Shown here in pieces: positions 25,801-37,800 of a DNA stretch of 64,000 nt. Below the pieces are notes generated by a model, which saw nothing but the letters and a program-made list of their open reading frames with translations, was not told the DNA's origin and ran no database searches. Made by a program: the position numbers and the translations under genes. Source of the DNA: Vanessa cardui. Taxonomy: Eukaryota > Arthropoda > Insecta > Lepidoptera > Nymphalidae. Location: the NCBI RefSeq assembly GCF_905220365.1, contig NC_061130.1:12531501-12595500 (forward strand), in the 5' to 3' direction. Positions within the stretch are counted from its first letter, which is position 1; each line of letters begins with the position of its first letter.

Positions 25801-28800
25801 GGTTACATGGGTATGGTCCGCGTGACATGTCCAGTAGCTGCGGCGAAGAAGCTGTCTGACGCCGGACGTCTCTTGGTTGGGTGGAGCTCGGCTAGGGTAT
25901 ACGTGCTGGAGCAGCGCCCTCTGCGCTGCTACAAGTGCATGGGTCTCGGCCATACGAGGATACTATGCCCATTCAGTGCGGATCGAGGGAGCCTTTGCTT
26001 TCGGTGCGGCGTTAATGGCCACAAATCGGCTGAATGCACCGGGAAGCTGCGCTGCGCGGTGTGCGCAGACGCCGGCAAGCCCTCCGGGCACGTGATGGGG
26101 TCTAAGGAATGTAACACCCCCATCACTAAAGGTAAGGCGGTCCTCACTACCCAGACCAACAACAACGTCGGACAGCGCCAGGCCGAGGAGGAAGCTGCAA
26201 TGTCAACATGAGCGCAGACTTCAGCTTCCTTCAGACGAATCTCAACCACTGCGCCGGGGCTCAGGATCTACTGCTGCAGTCCATGGCGGAGTGGGGGATC
26301 GACCTGGCTGTGGCCTGCGAGCCCTATTACGTTCCTCCCTCAACTCACTGGGTAGGGGACGTGGACAACACCGTGGCAGTCCTCACGAGGAGTCTTCCCT
26401 TTGAGACAATACGGGAGGCACTCCGATATCATGGGGTGCCTTCCTATCTCAGGAGGCTGCTGGAGGCGTACCTCCAAGATAGGGTAATCCTCTGGGCGGG
26501 GGTCGATGGGAGGCTCGTCCGGTATCGGATGGGCTGTGGCGTTCCACAGGGGTCGATTCTCGGCCCAATTCTGTGGAACGTCGGTTTCGACTGGCTCCTG
26601 CGGGCTCCTGCGTCCTTCCCGGGATGGGGGTGTTGTGTTACGCTTACGACACCCTCGTCACGGCGATTGGGCGGGACTTCCAGGAGGCGGCTCGCCTCGC
26701 CGAAGTCGGAACGGCTCTCACCGTGGACCGCATGGGAATACTGGGCTTGAGGGTCTCCATATCCAAAACGGAGGCCCTCCTCTTCCACGGTCCACGGAAA
26801 GGACCTCCACGAGGGGCGAGTATCACCGTCCAAGGGACGGCGATCAAGGTGCAGGCCCAGATGAAGTATCTGGACCTGATTCTGGACGGGCGATGGAGCT
26901 TCGGGCAGCATTTTGTCCATCTCGGCCAGAGGCTCATCAACGCCGCTGCCGCTCTCGGTCGCCTCCTTCCGAATGTAGGGGGGCCGGGATCCCTATGTCG
27001 GCGTCTATATTCCGGCGTAGTGAGGTCGATGGCGCTGTACGGTGCCCCGATCTGGATAGACGCCCTCACCGCTAAAAATCGGGCCCTACTGCGAAAGCCG
27101 CAGAGGGTCATAGCGGTGAGAGGCATCAGAGGGTACCGTATGGTGTCGTGGACTGCGGCGACACTTCTCGCGGGCGATCCGCCCTGGGAGCTCCAGGCGG
27201 AGGTGCTCGCGGAAGTATACCGGTTTCGGGTCGAGGTGAGGAACCGCGGCGACCGTCCAGGGTCAACGGAGATCGGGCGGATCAGGACTCTAGCCCAGCA
27301 AGCCCTGATCGTCCGATGGCAGGAGGATCTGGGGTCACCCACAGCAGGCCTGGCGACAGTGGAGGCGATCCGTCCCCACTTGAGTCGCTGGGTTAAAAGG
27401 AAGCACGGCACACTGTCGTACAGAATGACGCAGGTACTTACCGGGCACGGATGCTTCGGTAAGTACCTGCACGCGATAGCGCGGCGGGAGGAAACACCCT
27501 CCTGCCACGAGTGTGGTGCGCCAGTGGACACGGCGTACCACACCCTGTACGAGTGTGCTGCGTGGGGACCCCAGAGGCACATCCTTGCGGCGACTATAGT
27601 TGGAGACCTCTCACTACCGAGCGTTATCAACGCCATGCTCAGTAGCGAGATGTGCTGGTCAGAGATGCGCTCCTTCTGCGAAAGTGTCATGTCGCAGAAG
27701 GAAGCCGCGGAGCGGGAGCGGGAAAATAATGCCGCCGCCGACTCGCTCCGCAGAAGACGACCGGGGAGGAGGAAAAGGCGCTACGCGCACCCTCTCCCCC
27801 CGCCTCAATAGGCGCCGTAGGGACCAGGGGGGGTCCCAGTACCCCGGGAATTCCCCGTAGGAGTTGGAGGCCCGCATAGGCGGGCCGACCGTCAGGGCGT
27901 CACGGTAGCATGCGTAAGCGATCCCGTGGCGTCCGCCAAAAGACGGCGAGGGTACCGCTGGTTTTTTAGTGGGTAAACCCGGCGTACTTGGGCGCACTAG
28001 GCGTCCAGGGCTCCGGGGAGTCCCACACACCCCCTCACTTTCCATCACGTGGGGGAAGCGCGTAAAGCGTTTTTCCAGCGAGAAAAAAAAAAAAAAAAAA
28101 AAAGGCTAAACCACGGGTGGAATCTAGTGCATTACAAATATGTCTATCTACTACACCTGTCCTAACTACACCGTCTCATACCAGAAACTTTGCTATAATT
28201 TGGCAATACTTTGATAATTATGAAACTAAGCAATAACTTCGTTAGTCATGGAGTGCCAAAAATTGTTGGTGATATATATTGTTGGGCATATTTTGCCGGT
28301 GCCGGCAATATGCCGGCAATACTATGCCACAATTTTTACAACTGAGAGAATCGAATTGATCACTTGGGGTCACTCTCGTTTCTCCACTTGATACGTTCTT
28401 CACGGTAATAGTATGAGACCTTGAGGTTGGTGCCTTATGATCTATGATGCCTTAATTGCAATTTTAATGCTATAGTAATAAGGTCGTTTTTCTTAATCAT
28501 AGAAGGTTATTGATAAATCCAATTAACGAGTTACAGTATTCAGTTCGGATAAAACTATAGTTAGGTAAGTGAAGTTGTAGGGAGTTTGTACAGATTTTGT
28601 TCAGTCTGACTTTAAGCTGACACTAAATCTAGTGACTTGCTAAACTATAATAGTCAAACCATCATCATCATCAACAGCCTATTTTTGTCCACTGTTGGAC
28701 ATAGGCCTCTCCCAGTGCACGCCACTGTGGTCTTTCTCCGGCTACTCGCATCCAGCTCCTGCCTGCCGCCTTGCGTATATCGTCACTCCACCGTGCCTGA

Positions 28801-31800
28801 GGACGTCCTACACTACGTTTGCCGAGACGCGGTCTCCACTCTAGAACACGTTTTCCCCAACGGTTGTCGGTTCTACGACAAATATGACCAGCCCACTGCC
28901 ACTTCAGCTTACTAATCCGGTGGGCTATGTCGATGACTTTGGTTCTTTGACGGATAACCTCATTTCTGATGCGATCCCTCAAAGAAACGCCGAGCATAGC
29001 CCTTTCCATAGCACGCTGAGCGACTTTAAGTTGGTGGACCAGCCTTGTCGTGAGTGTCCACGTTTCGGCTCCGTATGTCATGACGGGTAGGACGCACTGA
29101 TTGAAGACTTTCGTCTTAAGGCACTGTGGGATCGACGATGTTAGGATTCGACGTAACTTCCCAAATGCTGCCCAACCCAGCTGAATTCTTCTATTCACCT
29201 CGTCCTCAAGGTTGTTTCTACCTAATCGCAGAGTCTGCCCGAGGTAGACATATTTTTGAACAACTTCGAGAACGGTACCGTGTATCGTAGTCAAACCAAA
29301 CACAATTAATTATGAAGTCTTTTCGTTTTGATTAATTAAAGAAAAGAAAAGAAACGTTTCCAAAAAAAATAGTAAATTGTTTTATTCGCAAGCTGTTTCG
29401 GGCTTAACACTTGATTGATAAAAAACGTTCTGACGTTTTTGCCTGAATGGGAATATAATTTCCCAAGCAGATGCAAGATCCCGCGTCACTATCCCGCGGA
29501 CGGTACTAATGTTTCCAGTAACCACGGTACCGGTTTAAGATCACCAGCAGGTGGTCTGGCTCTTCTTTGGTCAGGCGCACCGTCAATACAGATTATTTTC
29601 GACCAACGTTAGACGGCCTCCTCCGCGTAAAGATCCTCCAGCACATACACCCTGCCAAGCGTCGCACAGCAGCACCGCAATGTTACGCGGACCATACCTA
29701 TATATCCGGTTCCACCTCTTCACACTTTAAAACTTCAATGGAGCCCCTCACGATAGACTGCAGCAATGATCTTGTCTTTGGTGACGAATTCGTCGAGTCT
29801 CATCACCTTAGCATTTTTAGTGGGGCGGGTGAAGTTGGTCACCCCATCCAACACCACGTGGACCTTTTCGGCCAGCTTCTCTGCCTGTGTCGACTGGGTT
29901 TTCGGCAGCCACAACACTCTGGCCCTGTCACTATGCGTCGTAACTTTGTAACCGGCACTGATTCCGAGGGCCTGTAGTTTTAGGCCCTACTCGGCGCTCC
30001 CAAAACTTGGTCAAGCATGACATCCTTCTATTCCGCTTCCGACTGTAGCATTATCATCAGCTGCATCTGCTACTTGAGGTGCCTTATACATTTTAGACAC
30101 AACTAGAGTAGTTGGATTATTCCAGTCCAGACTGCCATTGCCGACTGCAAACAAAAGGAACAATAGTCAACAACGAAGCACAACAACAACAAAAAATAGG
30201 TCGATGAGAGACCTATATTGCCAAATAACAAAACCAATAGTCAAAGGATAACAAAGTCCATTTACAAGCCAAATTCAATTCTATCCCGCAACATAGAAAC
30301 AATAACCAATAAACAAGCGATGTTAATTGTGAAAAACTTCCGAGAAACATTGACAAAACAAATTCGACTCTGACACGACTGCACGGTACAATCACACTCA
30401 CCAAAATACAACAATACCAACATAATATTATTGTAAGCCGGTAGAATACGTGATGAGTAGCGTGGCGGCACCCAGGCGGGCTTGCATAAAGCCCTACCAC
30501 CGGATAACTTATTCATAATATGAAAGTTTAAATTAAGATTGAGATATTCTTTATAATGTTAAAACTCTTAATTAAGATTTCAGAAGCGATAGCTCTCACC
30601 GATTATGTAAGCAGGCAAAGATACTTATCCACAACTTTGTTTGTTCCATACTTATAAGCTAAAATAAACTTTAAATTAACGGCTATATGTTTGTAAATAA
30701 TGTATCATAATACCAGCAATATTTTTTCGTATAATCGACTAGGCAAAGCCGCGATATGTGGTTTTTGTTGAGTTTTTATATCTTTTATACAAAGTGGTAA
30801 AAAAACGACAATAAATTTTTGATTCAACTGACACAGAGAAAAATTCTTTGGCTTTTATCATTCTCTCAGTAATTAAAAGTAAAGTAAATTATGTATGACG
30901 GCGACTGTGATACATCAGTGGCAGGCTCGTCATCAGTAGGACCTTCTGGTTAAGGGTTCATGGCGTAGGTCTCAGGCAATTAATTACAACGAGACAGTAT
31001 GACAACTATGACAATTCTTGTATTATATGCAGTAACAAATTTTAAAGTAAGTATATTATGTTAGTAGTAATAATCACAGCTGCGTGATCCAACGGTCCCG
31101 CTTGGAAGGCCCGAACTGTATCTCTCTCTCTTGAGTAAAATTTAGCTTCCGACTCATCGCTCTCGAAAAGAATTAATTCAATTCAATTCTTAGTTTAATG
31201 GCTTTTAGTTGAGCCGGCAGGGCACAGATTATTTCGCCAATGTCACGTAGGATGGAGAAAACACGAATAAAAGAATTAATAGAATGTGACAGTTGTCCCT
31301 TCAAACGATTCCGATCACGTGACTCTGTATGTCACGGCGTTCACATCCGACAGATACAACAAAATCATCTACGTTAAGATCGACGAAAAGAAAAGAAGCA
31401 CATTTCTATAAAAAAATTAAAAATTTTGATGAATAGATCTGTACATCTATTAATCATATTTGATATTCATACATATATTAAAAAGTTTTTATACTAGTCA
31501 ACTTCCTGTTCAGCTCTCGACACTCACGCCACACTACGTTTGGACGTGTGACTTGATTCACATCTTATTATTTACTTCATAAAAACAAATGATAAACATG
31601 TCTTAAATGACATTCATGACCTTTCTAATATATATAAGAAAGGTCATGACTCAATATTTATAATTAAATTTTATAAATATTTCTTTTTTTATATGATACT
31701 ACACCAAATAGTATGTTAGACGTTATTTCCCTTGTGCCCGTAGTTACACTGACTCACTCACCCTTCAAACCGCAATACCACAATACTTAGTGCTACTTGT

Positions 31801-34800
31801 CAGTAGAGTCAAAATAATTGTCATAAAAGTAAATATGAAATTAATTATTTGTTTTGTACTTTCACTGATATTACTTGCTTACTTGATGCTTTCGCTGATT
31901 GACAAACCTCTACGATTTTATAGATGATAAAAAAGCTTTTAGTTAATGCCTGTTCACTTCCAAGCAGGATACATTTTTTTATTTATTTATTTCACATACA
32001 AGTTTTTGTTTACATTATTAAATGCCAGCCCTGAATTCCAAACTAGCTTCGCTTTCGATTTTAGGTTACAAATTGTTTCTTATTATAAAAGTAAAAGTAA
32101 ATGGAAAATATAAAAATAATAATAATAATAATAATAAAAATTAATTAATTATATTTAAGATAAGACTGACGACGAGAGTAATTTGTCACTAGTGCGCGCA
32201 TTGCTATGAAAGAACTTAAAGACGCTGACGGTTTCGCCACGGGGCTTCGCACACGGGGGTTCGCCGGTCGGCGGACACAAATGTCACCCAATTGTAACGT
32301 CGTAACGTGCGCGCAACTCTATATACAGGACTCGACAAGAGTGACGAAACAGTCACCGTGACAAAAATCACCAGTGCGCGCTAGCTCTAACTTGACTTTA
32401 TATTTTTTAAAAGTTGAATAAGAGTAAATACTGAGTTTCATGCCGGTTCTTCTCGGTAGATTCTACTTTCCGAACCGGTGGTAGCTACACTTAACTGTAA
32501 AATGACGATTCAAAAGTGCTTGTACAAGCCTACTTGAATAAAGTTAATTTTGATTTTTGACAAAGATCAATAATTTTTAATAACCTTCTTTAAGCAAACC
32601 TAGTTACGTAACTAAAATCAATTCAGACAGTAATTACTGGATACACGCGCTTACGTTATAAACAATCCAATTGTAATGAAGGGGTGGGCTAATGAAACAA
32701 CAAACAAACAAACAACAACGTTATATTAACATTGAGTTTATTATTCTTAATATAATACTCATTTAAACAGATGTCTGTCTGACCAATAGTTTTAACACCG
32801 GAAAAAACTACTGCATCGCTCGAGGGCTGCTAATTATATATGACTCATTAGGTCTCAGACCAGACCAGAGATATACGATTAAGAAACAGAAGAGCAACTA
32901 TGTAATATTTGACATTAATACGTCTTAAATCTTGTGATAAATAACATCTAATGATAACTTACTGTTTAACATATTATAGCGCAATCATAAACCGGTGAGT
33001 TTAACAGGGTGATATTTCTCACGGGAATTCCACATGACTCAAGAGAAATAATAAGAAAATATTTTTCATAATTCATCTCTAGAAAAGATTAAACAGGGAA
33101 TCAAAATGTGTATAGGTGTTTATCGTTTTTGAAAGATAGAATAATGACACTCGATGTTATGGCTTTTGTGTTATGTTTATGAATAAAAGATAATCATTGT
33201 AGCGTCACTTAATATAATTTATTAAATGTCGGTTCAAAAGTACTTGTAAAAGCCTACATGAATAAATTATATTTTTTTTAATGATTCCTCATTGGGTGCA
33301 TTACTAGTGTTTCTATATTCTTCGTGTTAAAGTTTTAGCTTCCCACACTCAGTGAGACACCCACGCCATACAATATAGTATATCTGTATATACGAGCATA
33401 TAGGTCAAGTAATTAGTTCTAGATTTGTTCAACCGAATTTAACTGAATACTAAATTTATGCGACTATTTGGATTGTGTAAACAACCTATGATTTTTACAC
33501 AATTAAAAAAATAAAATTGTGATATCACTTTAGAAAAGATTTTATTCTCATATTACCTACATTTCGAAAATAATTACAGGAAAGACCACTGGCTGGATTT
33601 TTCTCGTTGGTCATTTATTTTCTAAAGGAGGTTTAACGGACTGGAATTTTCTTCTTAACCGTATTGACTAAAGACAAATTAAATCTTGAAATTAATATGG
33701 AGCTCCTCAGCCCTATATAAAAAAATCATGTTGGCTTAAAAGCCTGTTCATTATTTCCCACGAAACAACTTAAGGCTTTAGTTAAACTCGGTCGAACAAA
33801 TTTGGAACGAATTACCTGACCAATATACATTCGTCTGCGATGTGTGGTCTCGCCGAATGTAAGAAAACAAATACAACTACTATTTAATAATTTTAATGTT
33901 GACTACATGTTTAGAATATTATTAAAAATAACGCGAGTTCAAATAAAACTGACTCATAAGAATAAATTAACGTCTAAAATCGGTATCTACGTAAACCAGC
34001 TAAAATAGTGTTTCTCCAATGGAAAGACACGTAGTACTAAGACGAGTCGTGCGAAGGAGTAATTCTAGCTGACCAATACTTTAGTTTACTCAAGTGTCAA
34101 GAATACAGTGTGATTAATTATTAAACATGTTAGATATTGCAAATAGATGGCAGTAGTTTACGGTTAAAAGAAGTGCTAAGTTACACTAATAGATGGCAGC
34201 AGTGGGTAACAAAGTGGCGTTAGTAGTCAATAGTTTTGACAGTTGAAAATTAGAAATATGAAGACAACATTACAAGGCGGCATTACGGAGAAAAACGTGA
34301 ACGAAGAAGGACCTACAATTAAAGTAGTAGTCCGTTGTTTGAAGCATATTGTAGTTATTTATAATTATTGCTAAAAGTATTTATTTACATGTAAAAGATT
34401 AAAGACAAATAAAGAGGAAAAGGAACAAGTGTTTTTATTAGATCAGAAGTGGAACAAAAACCCAAAAAAGGGTAGGGTATCCTGTGAGTATCTAGAAATG
34501 ATAATTTACTTATTTATTTTTATTGTTTTTCAGGTTTTTATTTATTTATTGTGAGTTATGTATACATAGTAAATGCAAAAATATGTGTATTATATTGGTT
34601 TTTAACACCTGAGCTTTGCCAGGGCTACTCTCTGGAAGCTCGTAGTATTATTTTATAATATATGTATCGTATTGGTTTTTAACACCTGAGCTTTGCCAGG
34701 GCTACTCTCTGGAAGCTCGTAGTATTATTTTAAAATATATGTATCGTATTTGTTTTTTTAACACCTGAGCTTTGCCAGGGCTACTCTCTGGAAGCTCGTA

Positions 34801-37800
34801 GTATTATTTTAAAATATATGTATCGTATTTGTTTTTTTAACACCTGAGCTTTGCCAGGGCTACTCTCTGGAAGCTCGTAGTATTATTTTAAAATATATGT
34901 ATCGTATTTGTTTTTTTAACACATGAGCTTTGCCAGGGCTACTCTCTGGAAGCTCGTAGTGTTATTTTATAATATATGTATCGTATTTGTTTTTTTTAAC
35001 ACCTGAGCTTTGCCAGGGCTACTCTCTGGAAGCTCGTAGTATTATTTTATAATATACATATACATATACATAACTCTTTTATAACATATGTTTTAATTTT
35101 TTTTTTTTTTTAAACTTGACCTTCGTCCGGGTTAACCTCTGGAGGGTCGTTAACAAGATTGACACTTATCTTTATAACTATGAGTATAACACAAAAAAAA
35201 ATGGTTTTAAGTTTTTAATTTTGTAAATATTACAGCCCTATTATAATGGAATCGTATACACCACCTAATAATGACATATCATCCGATGATACAATTATTG
35301 TAGAGAAATTAAGTAAAAATAAACGAGATAAAACTAAACAACGTAAAAGGAAAATTAAGTCAAAAGGATCCAAGCAAAGTTCAAGTCACCGTAGTCGTTC
35401 CTTAATTAGATCAAGAAAGAAACAGAGGGAAAATGTCTTCTTCTAGTACATCCTCAAGTAGCTCAGATTCATCGTCAAACAAACGAAAGAAAAATAAATC
35501 AAAAGGGAGAAAACGCAGACGATATTCTTCGTCACCTAAAACGAACCCAAGATAATATGAGACATTCATCTATTTTAGGATCTCAAAATATGATACCAGA
35601 ATTCAATCCTCAAGCTAAAACGCAATCTATTAAAGACTGGCTGTATAAAATTAATGAATCTGCAGCAGTATACGGATGGACACAAGCACAAACCATTTAT
35701 TTTGCTTTGCCACGACTTACGGGTACTGCAAAGAAATGGTACGACGGCCTAACCAGTGTAAAATACACGTGGCAACAGTGGCAAGATAAACTACTGAAAA
35801 CTTTTTCATCTGAAGATAATTATGGTGATTAGTTGTCTGAAGTGCTTTCGAGAAAAAGTAAGAGAAATGAGACGTTGGAAGAATATTATTATGATAAAAT
35901 TCGTCTTTTAAACCGATGTGAGATTACCGGAAATAAAGCGGTAGACTGCTTAATTCACGGAATTTTTGATCACAATACAAGAATGAATATGCAAGGGTCT
36001 CGATTTAGTGAACCAGAAGAAGTCCTATCTTATTTTCGTAAAATTTCGACAGCAAATAGAAAGGAAGATTCTTATACTAATTTCGGTCAGTCGCGGGAAT
36101 TTAAAAAGCCACAACAAAGATTCCAAAATTCTAATGAAAATAGATTTAATTCATATAAATGTTTTAACTGCGGTGAAAACGGTCATGCGTGGATGAAGTG
36201 TCCGAAAGATTTGATTAAATGTGGAAAATGCAGAAGAATAGGCCATACTGCTGCACAGTGTCAATCAAATAAGGTGTCAGAGAATATAGATGCTAGTAAA
36301 AATGTATTAAGAATTCAAATTAATAAAGATGTGAGTCAGAAATATTTCAAGGACGTGATCGTTAACAATAAGCAACTTAAAGCATTTATTGATTTTGGGA
36401 GTGAATGCAGTTTAATAGGAGATACTACACTTGATAAAATAGAAGCTGCTCAAAATAAAATCGAAACCACTGATCTTCCAGTTCTAAAGGGATTTGGCAA
36501 TAAAGGATTAAAACCCAAGGCACGTTTACCTGTGGAACTTACAGTAGATGGCGTGACAGAAAATATAGACGTCTTTGTTGTTTCGGAATGTTTACTTCCT
36601 AATGATGTCGACATACTTTTAGGTCAAAATCTAACTGAACTTCCAAATATACGAGTTTTAAAAACAGATACCTCACTTACATTATTCAACATGCCGCATT
36701 ATAGATATATCAAGATAATAACACAAGAAAACACGAACATTATTGGGACAATATCAGTTAAAGTGAGTTGTTTTGACAAAGTGATAAACTTTATTTATGT
36801 GTCACCATGCCCATGCCTAAAACCTGGTTCCGAATATTTGATTGTACCAGGGATATATGAATTTAACGATGGATGCTCGGAAGTCTTAATAATGAGTTTA
36901 TTACGAACAACATTCGTATTACCTTCGGGAAAACTAATAGCGAGAGGAAAAATAATACCTGACACGATGTTAAACGCTGTTCCATCAAGTTTATATAGCT
37001 TCGAATCGGAAATACTGAACATTTGTCGCCTGTCAAAAGATGATTTGCAAGACTCTGAGTCTGAATTTAGCGATATTAACCTGGATATAGATCTAGACGA
37101 GAGAACAAAGACACGTCTGTATGAAATTTTACAGAAAAATCGTAAGTAAACAAGAAAACATTAAAGGACAAATACCCAATGCCATTAATTGAAGATCAAA
37201 TAGATAGTTTGAGTGGCCAGGTCTACTTCTCAACATTAGATCTAACATCTGGATATCACCAAATCCCGATAGCAGAACAATCGAAACACCTGACTGCATT
37301 TATAACACCTGATGGCCACTTCGAATATAATAGAATGCCATTTGGCTTATGTGATGCGCCAGCGGTGTTTCAAAGAATGATTTATAAAGTATTAAATCCT
37401 AAGAAAATCCCAGAAGTGCTCACTAATATGGATGACATAATAACAGCTTCGCAAACTATGGAAGAAGGTATGGAAAGATTAGAACGTGTTTTTGATGCTC
37501 TCAAAGATGCAAACTTAACACTCAACCTTAAAAAGTGTAATTTTTTTAGAAAGAAAATAGAATTTCTTGGATATGAGATTTCCAGCGAAGGAATTAAGCC
37601 AGGACAAAAGAAAATAGAAGCAGTCGCTTCTTTTAGAAAACCTCAGAATGCTCACGAAATTCGACAGTTTATAGGTTTAGCTAGTTTTTTTCGCCGCTTT
37701 GTACAAGGCTTTGCCTCAATCGCTAGACCACTGACAATGCTTACTAAATCAAACACAAAATTTGTCTGGAATGTTGAGCAAGAACAAGCTTTCAACAAAA

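Larger units (their letters stand above)
24041..28103 (+). mobile_element. R1-clade non-LTR retrotransposon, internally deleted, with target-site duplication
   Basis: The element has a 5' UTR (24041-24333), ORF1, an ATGA-overlapping ORF2 remnant, a 3' UTR and a 21-nt poly(A) tail (28083-28103). The 14-bp GGCTAAACCACGGG occurs just before it (24027-24040) and just after the tail (28104-28117), a target-site duplication as left by target-primed reverse transcription. GC content is far above the flanks. R1-clade membership follows from the two-ORF layout, three CCHC knuckles in ORF1 and the Cys/His motif after the RT in ORF2. Because the 5' end and duplication are intact, the copy is complete at both ends and has lost only internal sequence. 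Confidence 0.88.
30513..33974. other. no gene seen (beat intron 1)
   Basis: AT-rich with short repeat fragments listed separately; a GC-richer stretch at 32160-32385 has no open frame. Confidence 0.5.

Noticed and set aside
24273..25953. Several open frames on both strands across the ORF1 region
   Set aside because: Low stop density in GC-rich DNA; only the frame with zinc knuckles from 24334 is coding.
26644..27690. A 348-codon open frame on the - strand
   Set aside because: It is an antisense shadow of the GC-rich ORF2 of the R1-clade element; the + strand reading has clear RT motifs.
24041..28103. Bacterial contamination or horizontal gene island, because of the GC jump
   Set aside because: The target-site duplication, poly(A) tail and LINE proteins explain the composition.
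28637..29090. Forward-strand ORFs of 92 and 68 codons
   Set aside because: They are shadows of the RTE protein read on the - strand.
34585..35056. CRISPR array
   Set aside because: The tandem units are nearly identical throughout, without unique spacers, and sit in a retrotransposon leader in an insect genome.
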